A stretch of 64,000 bases of DNA from RGIG7450 sp045633565 (GTDB lineage: Bacteria > Bacillota > Clostridia > RUG12999): contig JAZQYO010000013.1 in the NCBI GenBank assembly GCA_045633565.1, positions 1-64,000 on the forward strand, given 5' to 3'. This document shows positions 53,467 through 61,579 of this stretch, piece by piece (the first letter of the stretch is position 1; every line of letters begins with the position of its first letter). Made by a program: the position numbers and the translations under genes. The notes beneath the pieces were generated by a model. The model saw only the letters and a list, made by a program, of their open reading frames with translations, had not been told where the DNA came from and did no database searches.

Positions 53467-55323
53467 ATGGATAACGGAATAATTTTATCCGCACTTTTAA
53501 GATTTTGGAATTTTCTCAAAAATGCGTATGAAAACAGTGGGTATTACAAGATTTTTAATAAGATTGCCGATTTTATAGGCAGACTTTACAGACGCAGTCT
53601 GCTTTTTGGTTTTTTCAAAAAAGTAAAAACCGACGCAACAGAAAGTGGAGTTTCAAAACTGATAAATTCATTTTTTGGATTTTTCCATAAACTTTTTCAT
53701 GAGAAGGTTGTTGCGATAGGGAAAGAGTCAGGGAAAAGTGTGGTTGTGAAAAACATAGCTTCTTTTCTTGGTAGCTGGTATGCAATAAGTGTGAGATACT
53801 ATGCACTGACACTTACGGCGTTTGTATGCTTCAGACTTGTTCTTAAAAGGGTGCTGTCCCAGATGATAGGACCTTATACGCTTATTCTCGCTTTGATTGC
53901 AGCTTTGGGGATATTCATTGACGTATCTCCGGCAGCGCTTTACGAGGGAAGTAAAATAAGAAAACTTGCAGGGTTTGGGGACTTACCTGAACATATCAGA
54001 CTTAAAAAACGTGTGAAACCTCACAAAGCTGTGACAATTGCACTTTGCTGCGGAAGCATCAGCGGACTTTTAACACTTGTGCCGGTGGGCTGGCTTGCCA
54101 TTGGGGCGGTCTGTGGAGTTATTCTTCTGATTGCAAAACCTTTTATCGGTGTTATGTTTGTTGTGGCATGTTTTCCCATCCTGCCCACCATGGGGGTTGT
54201 GGCATTGGGCGTTTATCTTCTTGCGACGCTGTTTATAAAATATCTTTATGGTGAAAATAAGGGTATAAAAGTAGATACCTTTGATATAGCCATCCTTGCA
54301 ATGTGTGCTTTGATTGTGTACGGAGTTTTAAATTCCTTTGCACTTTCAGACAGCGTGCTTCCGGCAGCTGTATATATGCTATTTGTTTCAAGCTTTTATG
54401 CAATTCGCCGTGCAGCAAGGGAAAAGGGATTTTTAAATACTCTTTTAAATTTAATTGTACTTGTTTCGGTGGCTGTTTCACTTTACGGCATTTATCAGAA
54501 GCTGACCGGTCAGGCAGCAAATACCTGGACAGATACAGAGATGTTTGAGGATATGGGCGGCAGGATTTATTCAACCTTTGGAAATCCCAATGTATTTGGT
54601 GAATATCTGCTGATAGTGATACCAATTACCTTTGGTTTAATGCTTAAAGCGGAGGCGACAAACCGAAAAAACCTATATCTGGCAGCATTTTCGCTGCAGA
54701 TGGTGTGTATGATTCTGACATATTCACGCGGTTGCTGGATAGGAATAATGTTGGCGATGGGATTAATGCTGATTTTTACAAGAAGAAAAATATCGTCACT
54801 GTTTATATTTGCCGTTTTCCTGCTACCCTTTGTTATGCCGGAAACTATTGTTCAGAGAATTATGAGTATCGGCGATGTGTCAGACTCCTCAACTTCCTAC
54901 AGAGTATACATCTGGCAGGGAACACTGCGTATGCTGAAGGATTTCTGGTACAGTGGTGTTGGTATAGGAGAAGGAGCATTTGGAAGTGTGTACCCGCATT
55001 ATGCTCTTAACGGAATTATTGCACCGCACTCGCACAACCTTTACCTGCATATACTGTCTGAGACGGGCATCTGCGGTCTGGCTACGGTTATAACACTCGT
55101 TGTACTGTTTTATAAATACATTTCCTCAACAGCTTTAAAAAACCCGGAAAGTAAAATTATTGCTGTTGCGCTGGGTTGCTCAATGATAGGCTATCTTGCT
55201 CAGGGAATGTTTGACAATGTTTGGTATAATTACAGAATTTACTTTTTCTTTTTTGTTGTGTTAGCTCTTGGAGCATCACTGGCCGACCTATCGTCGGGGG
55301 AGGGGAAAAATGTCAAAGATTAA
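53467..55323 (+). CDS. O-antigen ligase-like polymerase/ligase (Wzy_C)
   Basis: A 618-residue polytopic membrane protein with about 12 helices and a long N-terminal cytoplasmic part (about residues 1–110). The Wzy_C signature appears around 485–540: TSYRVYIWQGTLRMLKDFW, then GVGIGEGAFGSVYPHYA and APHSHNLYLHILSETGICGL, with conserved Arg and His residues. Such proteins polymerise or ligate lipid-linked glycans outside the membrane. It lies 23 bp after murJ, and its last 14 bp overlap the GT4 start, so the set is co-translated. Confidence 0.88.
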   Translation: MDNGIILSALLRFWNFLKNAYENSGYYKIFNKIADFIGRLYRRSLLFGFFKKVKTDATESGVSKLINSFFGFFHKLFHEKVVAIGKESGKSVVVKNIASFLGSWYAISVRYYALTLTAFVCFRLVLKRVLSQMIGPYTLILALIAALGIFIDVSPAALYEGSKIRKLAGFGDLPEHIRLKKRVKPHKAVTIALCCGSISGLLTLVPVGWLAIGAVCGVILLIAKPFIGVMFVVACFPILPTMGVVALGVYLLATLFIKYLYGENKGIKVDTFDIAILAMCALIVYGVLNSFALSDSVLPAAVYMLFVSSFYAIRRAAREKGFLNTLLNLIVLVSVAVSLYGIYQKLTGQAANTWTDTEMFEDMGGRIYSTFGNPNVFGEYLLIVIPITFGLMLKAEATNRKNLYLAAFSLQMVCMILTYSRGCWIGIMLAMGLMLIFTRRKISSLFIFAVFLLPFVMPETIVQRIMSIGDVSDSSTSYRVYIWQGTLRMLKDFWYSGVGIGEGAFGSVYPHYALNGIIAPHSHNLYLHILSETGICGLATVITLVVLFYKYISSTALKNPESKIIAVALGCSMIGYLAQGMFDNVWYNYRIYFFFFVVLALGASLADLSSGEGKNVKD

Positions 55324-56413
55324 AGTAGTTAACATAATTTCTGACACCAATATAGGCGGGGCGGGAAAATGCGTGCTGACACATGCAAGATTCCATGACC
55401 GTGAAAAATTCGATTTAACAGTTGTTGTGCCAAAAGGCAGCAAACTCAAACCCGAAATAGAGGCGCTCCAGGTAAAGTGCGTTGAAGCAGACGGCGTGGC
55501 AGATAAATCTCTCAGCATCAAAGGAATTATGGCACAGAGAAAACTATTTAAAGAGCTTGGATGCGATGTTGTTCACGCACATGCAACCTTATCGGCAAGA
55601 ATCGCGGCAAGGCTTGCGCGGGTAAAGGGGATTGTCTATACCCGTCACAGCGTGTTTGAACCAAGCGCTTTCATGAAAAGTCCGATAGGAAAACTGATTA
55701 ATAAAATTATTGCGGCACTTTTTTCGGACAGGATTATTGCTGTTGCTGAGGCAGCAGCAAAAAATGTTACCGATATGGGCGTAAGCCGGAAAAAAATATC
55801 GGTTGTCCTTAACGGAATTTCGCCACTATCACCGCTTACGGATGAGCAAAAGGCGGAGCAGAGAAAACGTTTCGGCGTAGCTGACGGAGAAAAGGTTGTG
55901 TCGCTTGTGGCAAGACTTGAAACCGTTAAAGGTCATGACGACTTTATTAAAGCCGCACAGATTTTAAAAGAACAGGGCGTAAAAGTAAAGCTTATTGCTG
56001 CCGGAAACGGAAGCAGGGAAGCGGAACTTAAAAATAACAAAGATGTACTGTTCACAGGTTTTATAAGTGATGCTTATAATCTGATAGGAATTACCGATAT
56101 AAGTGCAAATGCTTCTTTCGGTACAGAGGCAACAAGTATATCTCTGCTTGAAGGTATGAGTCTGGGAATTCCTGCTGTTGTGACCGATTATGGTGGAAAT
56201 CCGGGGGTTATTTCTGATGGTGAAAACGGATTTTTAGTGCCCACTCACAGTGGCGAAAAGCTTGCTGAGAAGATAAAGCTGTTGGTAGAAGATGAGCAGC
56301 TTTACGAAAAAATGAGCAAACGGGCAACAGAAATTTTCTATGAAAAGTTTACTGCCGATAATGTAACGAGGCAGATAGAAGAAATTTATCTTTCTGTAGG
56401 AGGTGCAAGGTAA
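55310..56413 (+). CDS. Glycosyltransferase family 4
   Basis: A 367-residue cytoplasmic GT-B glycosyltransferase. The N-terminal acceptor domain has ISDTNIGGAGKCVL and VVHAHATLSARIAARLA. The nucleotide-sugar domain has VARLETVKGHDDFIKA and the E-x7-E type segment EATSISLLEGMSLGIPAVVTD, followed by GENGFLV. The start at ATG 55310 follows GGGAGGGG; the frame from 55268 lies within the preceding gene. The donor sugar is unknown. Part of the murJ–ligase–GT4 glycan group. Confidence 0.92.
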   Translation: MSKIKVVNIISDTNIGGAGKCVLTHARFHDREKFDLTVVVPKGSKLKPEIEALQVKCVEADGVADKSLSIKGIMAQRKLFKELGCDVVHAHATLSARIAARLARVKGIVYTRHSVFEPSAFMKSPIGKLINKIIAALFSDRIIAVAEAAAKNVTDMGVSRKKISVVLNGISPLSPLTDEQKAEQRKRFGVADGEKVVSLVARLETVKGHDDFIKAAQILKEQGVKVKLIAAGNGSREAELKNNKDVLFTGFISDAYNLIGITDISANASFGTEATSISLLEGMSLGIPAVVTDYGGNPGVISDGENGFLVPTHSGEKLAEKIKLLVEDEQLYEKMSKRATEIFYEKFTADNVTRQIEEIYLSVGGAR

Positions 56414-56907
56414 TGGAAAAGAGAAAAAACAGATTTAATGTTGTGGATGTTTTTGTGATTATTGTGGCAATTTTACTGATTGCGGCATTTGCGTATTATG
56501 CAGTAGGTGACAGTAATGGATTTAAAACGGATACATTCAGGGAATCGGTAATAAGATACACCGTAAGCATAGAAGGGTTCGGCGAAGAATACAAAGACCT
56601 TATAAAAGTAGGAGATCCTGTAAAAAATATTGATTTGGACTGTGAAATGGGCAAGGTTGTAGCGGTTACACCTGCAGAACATACCGTGATTTACAACTAC
56701 AATAAGACAGAAGGTAAGTTAGTTGCAGCTCAGGTGCCGGACAGTTATAAATGCACAATAACTGTGGAAACAGAATGTGAAGAAGACGAATTGGCATATT
56801 ACGTTGGCGAATTGCAGATAAAAACCGGTAAAAGGATAAATTTCAAAACTCCGGAATATGCATTTCCGGGCACAGTAATGGGTATTGAAAGGAGTGACGC
56901 ACAGTGA
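56413..56907 (+). CDS. DUF4330 family protein, copy 1
   Basis: A 164-residue protein with one N-terminal membrane helix (VVDVFVIIVAILLIAAFAYYAV, about 10–31) after a basic MEKRKNRFN start. The extracytoplasmic β-rich domain of DUF4330 type follows (RYTVSIEGFGEEYKDLIKVGD…KTGKRINFKTP). Its start shares a base with the GT4 stop (ATGG junction), which indicates tight coupling. Function unknown; an accessory role for the glycan machinery is inferred from context. Confidence 0.85.
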   Translation: MEKRKNRFNVVDVFVIIVAILLIAAFAYYAVGDSNGFKTDTFRESVIRYTVSIEGFGEEYKDLIKVGDPVKNIDLDCEMGKVVAVTPAEHTVIYNYNKTEGKLVAAQVPDSYKCTITVETECEEDELAYYVGELQIKTGKRINFKTPEYAFPGTVMGIERSDAQ

Positions 56908-57407
56908 TTATAGATGAGAAAGGCAGACTTTTTTCAAAAATAAGCATAATTGACCTGGCAATAGTACTCCTTTTGGTTGTTGCAATTGCTTTTGTGGGGT
57001 TTAAAGTGGTAGGCTTTGGAAAAACAAGTGAAATTACCGAGAAAAAGATGCAGGCTCATGAAATCACTTTCAGGATAAATGGCGTAAGACAAGCTACCAT
57101 TGATGCGCTTGAAAAGAGCGTCGGAGGTGTGGTTTGTGATGCAAGGTCCAAAGAAATCGGGACACTTTTAAGAATTGAAAGCGTTGAACCTCTCATAAAT
57201 AATATGTTAAACGATGACGGAAGTCTTACTCCGGTGGAAGTTCCGGAAAAATATGTGGTGAAGGTTGTTGTGGATGCGGATATAATAAGAACCGGAGACA
57301 GTATTATATTGCCTAACAAGATGAAGCTTTTGATAGGCTCAAACATGACAATCAGCACAAAGGAAATTGCTGTGGAAACAGCAGTAACGAAAATTAAGAA
57401 AAAATAA
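56904..57407 (+). CDS. DUF4330 family protein, copy 2
   Basis: A 167-residue protein of the same type as copy 1: short cytoplasmic start (GRLFSKISIIDLAIV), one helix (about 16–36), then a β-rich outer domain (HEITFRINGVRQATIDALEKS…GDSIILPNKMKLLIGSN). It starts at GTG 56904, overlapping copy 1 by 4 bp. The two copies probably form a heterodimer or act in sequence. They are too divergent to be a recent duplication. Last gene of the der–DUF4330 run; no strong terminator is visible after it. Confidence 0.83.
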   Translation: MIIDEKGRLFSKISIIDLAIVLLLVVAIAFVGFKVVGFGKTSEITEKKMQAHEITFRINGVRQATIDALEKSVGGVVCDARSKEIGTLLRIESVEPLINNMLNDDGSLTPVEVPEKYVVKVVVDADIIRTGDSIILPNKMKLLIGSNMTISTKEIAVETAVTKIKKK

Positions 57408-57529
57408 GGCTGATTTTAACGGATAACCTCGTCTTTTCTTGTGCGAAAAGGGGATTAGCACATAATATTTGTGGATATAATTTATATATAATGCACCAAC
57501 ATACGTCAATTATTTGGTGAAAAGATATA

Positions 57530-57559
57530 TTGAAAATCAGCAAGATGTTACGATATAAT
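57530..57559 (+). promoter_or_regulatory. Promoter of tig
   Basis: TTGAAA (57530–57535) and TATAAT (57554–57559) with an 18-bp spacer. The rest of the 180-bp gap is AT-rich with a second TATAAT near 57475 but no convincing -35 box. Confidence 0.62.
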
Positions 57560-57595
57560 AAAATATTATAGTATAAGTCTGAAAGGATGAAAGAA

Positions 57596-58879
57596 ATGAA
57601 AATTACAAAAGAACAGGTTGAAACCAATAAGGTTAAACTTGAAATCACAGTTCCTGCTGAGGATTTTGCAGCAGCAATGCAGAAATCATACCAGAAAAAC
57701 GTAAAGCATATAAATATACAGGGTTTCAGAAAGGGTAAAGCACCCAGAGGCCTTATCGAAAAAGTTTACGGCGAAGCTGTTTTCTATGATGATGCTGCAG
57801 ATTTTATCATGCAGGATACATATCCGGCAGCACTTGATCAGGAAAATGTTGAACCTGTTGACCGTCCGGAAGTTGAAATAAAGGAAATCGGCAGCGGCAA
57901 AGATTTTGTTTATACAGCAACTGTTACAACAAAACCCGTTCCTGAGCTTGGTAAATACAAAGGCGTTAAAGTTAAAAAGGTAGAATTTGCAGTAACAGAC
58001 GAAGATGTTGATGCAGAAATTAATAATATGAAAGAAAGAGCAGCTCGCTTTGTTGATGTTACAGACGCTCCTGCTGCTGACGGCGATGTAGCTGTTATTG
58101 ACTTTGAGGGCTTTGTTGACGATGTTGCTTTTGAAGGTGGTAAAGGTGAAAACCACAACTTAACTCTTGGCAGCGGTCAGTTTATCCCCGGTTTTGAAGA
58201 GCAGATTGTTGGTAAAAATATTGGTGATGAATTTGACGTAAATGTTACATTCCCTGAAGAATACCATGCAAAAGACCTCGCTGGCAAACCGGCTGTGTTT
58301 AAAGTTAAACTTAACGGCTTAAAGAAAAAAGAATATCCCGAACTTGACGATGAGTTTGCTAAAGATGTAAGTGAATTTGATACATTTGAGCAGCTCAAGG
58401 AAGAAACAAAAAAACGCCTGCTTGAAACAGCTGAGCACCGCGCACAGCACGAGCAGGAAGACGCAGTACTCGAGGCAGCTCTTAAAACAATGAAGGTTGA
58501 AATCCCTGAGGTTATGGTTGATAATCAGGTTGAACAGTATCTTGAAGATGCCAAATATAAGATTCAGGCTCAGATGCCCGGAATTACCTTTGAACAGTAT
58601 CTCCAGTTCACAGGTGGCAGCGTTGAAGATTTCAAAAAGGGCGTAAGAGACCAGGCTAAAAAAGACGTGGAAATCAATCTTCTTATCGAAGCTATTGCTA
58701 AGGCAGAAGAAATCGCAGTAACTGACGAAGAAGCTGAAGAAGAAGTTAAAAAACTTGCTGATCAGTACAAAATGGAAATAGAAAAAATTAAATCCATTTT
58801 AAGCATGGACCAGATTAAATCCAACCTCGTTCCCAGAAAGGTAATTGACTTACTTATAGCAGAAGCAAAAATTTCTTAA
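57596..58879 (+). CDS. tig: Trigger factor
   Basis: Ribosome-bound chaperone with peptidyl-prolyl isomerase activity. The 427-residue protein shows the ribosome-binding loop GFRKGKAPR (near residue 43), a PPIase domain (about 150–240, with DFEGFVDDVAFEGGKGENHNL and GSGQFIPGFEEQIVG) and a helical chaperone domain. ATG 57596 is preferred because AAAGGATG lies about 7 nt upstream; ATG 57587 abuts that site. Head of the standard tig–clpP–clpX group. Confidence 0.96.
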   Translation: MKITKEQVETNKVKLEITVPAEDFAAAMQKSYQKNVKHINIQGFRKGKAPRGLIEKVYGEAVFYDDAADFIMQDTYPAALDQENVEPVDRPEVEIKEIGSGKDFVYTATVTTKPVPELGKYKGVKVKKVEFAVTDEDVDAEINNMKERAARFVDVTDAPAADGDVAVIDFEGFVDDVAFEGGKGENHNLTLGSGQFIPGFEEQIVGKNIGDEFDVNVTFPEEYHAKDLAGKPAVFKVKLNGLKKKEYPELDDEFAKDVSEFDTFEQLKEETKKRLLETAEHRAQHEQEDAVLEAALKTMKVEIPEVMVDNQVEQYLEDAKYKIQAQMPGITFEQYLQFTGGSVEDFKKGVRDQAKKDVEINLLIEAIAKAEEIAVTDEEAEEEVKKLADQYKMEIEKIKSILSMDQIKSNLVPRKVIDLLIAEAKIS

Positions 58880-58896
58880 TAAACATAAAAACAAGT

Positions 58897-58943
58897 GCGC
58901 GGTCTGAAATTTTAGTTAGAATTTGTCCGCGCCCGGTTTTTTT
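58897..58943 (+). terminator. Terminator-like hairpin between tig and clpP
   Basis: GCGCGG…CCGCGC with a partly paired inner stem, followed by CCGGTTTTTTT. It would reduce read-through from tig into clpP; a further small CCGG…CCGG hairpin follows. Confidence 0.65.
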
Positions 58944-58967
58944 ACCGGACAGAAAGGTATGATGAAA

Positions 58968-59564
58968 ATGTACGAAAAAAACTATGTTCCAATTCCTTAT
59001 GTAGTTGAACAGACAAGCAGAGGAGAACGCTCCTACGATATTTATTCAAGACTGCTGGTTGACCGTATAGTTTTCCTTAACGGTCAGGTAACGGACGAAT
59101 CTGCATCTGCAATAATTGCGCAGCTTTTATTCCTTGAAAGTGAAGCACCTGACAAAGATATTAACTTTTATATTAACAGCCCCGGTGGCTCTGTTACTGC
59201 AGGTCTTGCTATTTACGACACAATGAATTATATCAAATGTGATGTATCTACAATCTGTGTGGGCCTGGCTGCAAGCATGGGTGCATTCCTTTTATCATCA
59301 GGAGCTAAAGGTAAGAGAATTTCTCTTCCCAACAGTGAAATCCTTATTCACCAGCCTCTCGGCGGTACACAGGGTCAGGCAACGGATATAGAAATTTACA
59401 CAAAAAATATCCTCAAAATGAAAGAAAAACTTAACAGCATCTTAGCTGAAAACACAGGCAAACCGCTTGAAACTCTCATGAAGGATACCGACAGAGACAA
59501 CTATATGTCGGCTGAGGAAGCACTCGAGTACGGACTTATAGATAAAATTATTTCAAAAAGATAG
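58968..59564 (+). CDS. clpP: ATP-dependent Clp protease proteolytic subunit
   Basis: ClpP forms the tetradecameric proteolytic chamber fed by ClpX. The 198-residue protein has the catalytic Ser in GLAASMGAFLLSSG, His in EILIHQPLGG and Asp in the MKDTDRDNYMSAEEA region, plus the INSPGGSVTAG oxyanion strand. Of several nearby starts, ATG 58968 (MYEKNYVPIPYVVEQ) gives normal length and 9-nt spacing from AAAGGT; ATG 58959 and 58962 are too close to it. clpX follows 14 bp downstream. Confidence 0.96.
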   Translation: MYEKNYVPIPYVVEQTSRGERSYDIYSRLLVDRIVFLNGQVTDESASAIIAQLLFLESEAPDKDINFYINSPGGSVTAGLAIYDTMNYIKCDVSTICVGLAASMGAFLLSSGAKGKRISLPNSEILIHQPLGGTQGQATDIEIYTKNILKMKEKLNSILAENTGKPLETLMKDTDRDNYMSAEEALEYGLIDKIISKR

Positions 59565-59578
59565 AAAGAGAGAACCTT

Positions 59579-60841
59579 ATGGCTCGTGATATTAAAAATC
59601 AGCGATATTGCTCCTTTTGCGGCAAAACCGAAAGTCAGCTAACCTGTCCACTTATTCAGGGACCCGAATCCTACATTTGCGGTGACTGTGTGGTTGAATG
59701 TCTGAACTCTTTGCAGGAAACTTCTGCGGAGGAAACGGCATATTCGGTTAAAAAAATGCCTAAACCCAAGGAAATCAAGGAAATTCTTGACCAATATGTC
59801 ATAGGCCAGGATGAGGCGAAAAAGGTTTTAAGCGTTGCGGTTTACAACCACTACAAACGTCTTGGCAGTAAGGACTTTAACGCAGATGGGGTAGAACTTC
59901 AGAAAACCAATATACTTCTCCTCGGGCCAACAGGTTCGGGAAAAACTCTTCTTGCACAGACACTTGCAAAAATTCTTGACGTTCCCTTTTCAATTGCCGA
60001 CGCCACAACGCTGACCGAAGCAGGTTATGTGGGCGAGGATGTGGAAAATATCCTGCTCAGACTTATTCAGGCAGCGGATTATGACGTTGAGCTTGCCGAA
60101 CGCGGAATTATTTATATTGACGAGATTGATAAAATTTCACGCCGAAATGAAAATCCGTCAATCACCCGTGATGTAAGCGGCGAGGGCGTTCAGCAGGCGC
60201 TGCTCAAAATCCTCGAGGGAACCGTAGCTTCAGTTCCGCCACAGGGGGGAAGAAAGCACCCTCATCAGGAATTTATACAGATAGACACTTCAAATATTCT
60301 GTTTATCTGCGGAGGTGCGTTTGACGGCCTGGAAAAAATAATTCAGAACCGTATCGGCAAAAAAACGCTTGGTTTTGAGTCGCACCTTATGATGAAAAAC
60401 GACCTTGAAACGGGTAAAATTTTCGGGGAAGCAATTCCTCAGGACTTACTCAAATTTGGTCTTATCCCTGAGTTTATAGGCAGACTGCCGCTCATAGCAT
60501 CGCTTGAGCTTTTAGATGAAGATGCACTCTTTACAATTTTAAAAGAGCCTAAAAATGCGCTTGTAAAGCAGTATGCAAAAATGTTCACTTTTGATGGAGT
60601 GGAACTGGAGTTTGAGGATGGTGCACTTCGTGCAGTTGCAAAAGAGGCAATGGAAAAGCATACCGGCGCCCGTGGTCTTCGTGCCATTTTAGAGGAAATT
60701 ATGACCGATATTATGTACGAGGTTCCATCTGACGAAACCATTGAAAAATGTATTGTAACAGCCGAAACTGTGACAGAGAGAAAATCTCCGGTTGTTATAA
60801 GAAATGAGAAAAAACTCTTTGAAGAAAAAGATGTAGGATAA
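59579..60841 (+). CDS. clpX: Clp protease ATP-binding subunit ClpX
   Basis: AAA+ unfoldase delivering substrates to ClpP. The 420-residue protein has the N-terminal zinc-binding domain (CSFCGKTES…CGDCVVEC), Walker A GPTGSGKTLLAQT, Walker B IIYIDEIDK, the pore loop GYVGED, the RKHPHQEF region and the IGF-type ClpP loop as KTLGFES. The sensor 2 region is GARGLRAI. A strong terminator follows, so this ends the tig–clpP–clpX run. Confidence 0.97.
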   Translation: MARDIKNQRYCSFCGKTESQLTCPLIQGPESYICGDCVVECLNSLQETSAEETAYSVKKMPKPKEIKEILDQYVIGQDEAKKVLSVAVYNHYKRLGSKDFNADGVELQKTNILLLGPTGSGKTLLAQTLAKILDVPFSIADATTLTEAGYVGEDVENILLRLIQAADYDVELAERGIIYIDEIDKISRRNENPSITRDVSGEGVQQALLKILEGTVASVPPQGGRKHPHQEFIQIDTSNILFICGGAFDGLEKIIQNRIGKKTLGFESHLMMKNDLETGKIFGEAIPQDLLKFGLIPEFIGRLPLIASLELLDEDALFTILKEPKNALVKQYAKMFTFDGVELEFEDGALRAVAKEAMEKHTGARGLRAILEEIMTDIMYEVPSDETIEKCIVTAETVTERKSPVVIRNEKKLFEEKDVG

Positions 60842-60844
60842 ATA

Positions 60845-60873
60845 AAAAGCAGGAAGTTTTCTTCCTGCTTTTT
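60845..60873. terminator. Bidirectional terminator after clpX
   Basis: AAAAAGCAGGAAG–TTTT–CTTCCTGCTTTTT, perfect stem with T-runs on both strands. Confidence 0.9.
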
Positions 60874-61306
60874 ATTGTAGTGTATATCCCTGCTTTTTAT
60901 AATCTTTCGTGTCAATTGCAAACACACAATCAATGTCATACATATAGGGACAATTTCTCAAATAATGCATTTCCTTTGCCTTAACAGGGTAACCTGGATT
61001 TTTGCCTGTTGCAATATGTAGGTGAAAGTCATAATCGCTTTCCTTTGTAAGGGTGAAAGTGCACATATCTTTTGTGGAGGTGTACCTTGCAAATCGGCTT
61101 CTTGAATTAACCGAAAAGAAACAAAATATTTCTAACGAATACTCCGCTGCGCCAAAGGTTTCCACCATATTTTTGGAAGGTACGGTATAATGAACAATAA
61201 TTTCGTGGATTACGCTGTGGGGATAGTCTGATTTTAATTTCTCAACCATTTCATGAACGGAAGAATAAAATTCTCGCTCGGCAAGATATGCCTCCAAACT
61301 ATTCAT
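60872..61306 (-). CDS. Hypothetical protein
   Basis: I do not recognise the family. The 144-residue protein begins MNSLEAYLAEREFYSSVHEM and has no signal peptide or membrane helix. Alternating β and α segments are suggested by VIHEIIVHYTVPS, EIFCFFSVNS, CTFTLTKESDYDFHLHIATG and CVFAIDTKDYKKQGY. The cluster YDFHLHIATG holds two His residues. ATG 61306 is 7 nt after GGAGGTG. It is convergent with clpX and lies downstream of a terminator and a large palindrome, so it may be transcribed from a promoter in that gap. Confidence 0.65.
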   Translation of the reverse strand: MNSLEAYLAEREFYSSVHEMVEKLKSDYPHSVIHEIIVHYTVPSKNMVETFGAAEYSLEIFCFFSVNSRSRFARYTSTKDMCTFTLTKESDYDFHLHIATGKNPGYPVKAKEMHYLRNCPYMYDIDCVFAIDTKDYKKQGYTLQ

Positions 61307-61331
61307 ATAAAAACACCTCCGCCGTAAAAAT

Positions 61332-61360
61332 AAAAAAGTGCGTGACAAAAGCCACGCACT
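61332..61360 (-). terminator. Terminator hairpin, minus strand
   Basis: AGTGCGTG–GCTTTTGT–CACGCACT on the minus strand followed by T6. It lies about 25 bp upstream of the hypothetical gene start, so it ends a transcript coming from the palindrome region. Confidence 0.75.
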
Positions 61361-61383
61361 AAAAACGCATGACTCTAATTATC

Positions 61384-61488
61384 GCGAAATAATTTCTCAC
61401 CACTTTAACAGCATGTGAAAATAGAGCATGCATTTTTACCAAAAGTAAAAATACATACTGTTAAAATGGACATGTGAAATTATTTCGC
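61384..61488. repeat. 105-bp imperfect palindrome (extended hairpin)
   Basis: The outer arms GCGAAATAATTTC (61384) and GAAATTATTTCGC (to 61488) are perfect reverse complements. Moving inward, CACTTTAACAG matches CTGTTAAAATG with one change, and ATGCATTTTTAC matches GTAAAAATACAT with one change, around the loop CAAAA. The whole can fold into one long rod. There is no ORF. It stands between two terminators in the 270-bp gap. MITE-like element or non-coding RNA. Confidence 0.75.
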
Positions 61489-61543
61489 AACATTATTTTA
61501 ACACAAATTTTTCATTTTTACAATAGAATTTAAAAATTTTATT

Positions 61544-61573
61544 AAATCAGCCTCCCGGCAGGGGAGACTGATT
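61544..61573 (-). terminator. Terminator of the SipL-like gene
   Basis: On the minus strand AAATCAGTCTCCC–CTGCC–GGGAGGCTGATTT, followed by AATAAAATTTTT. Long stem, broken T-run. Confidence 0.75.
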
Positions 61574-61579
61574 TATATT

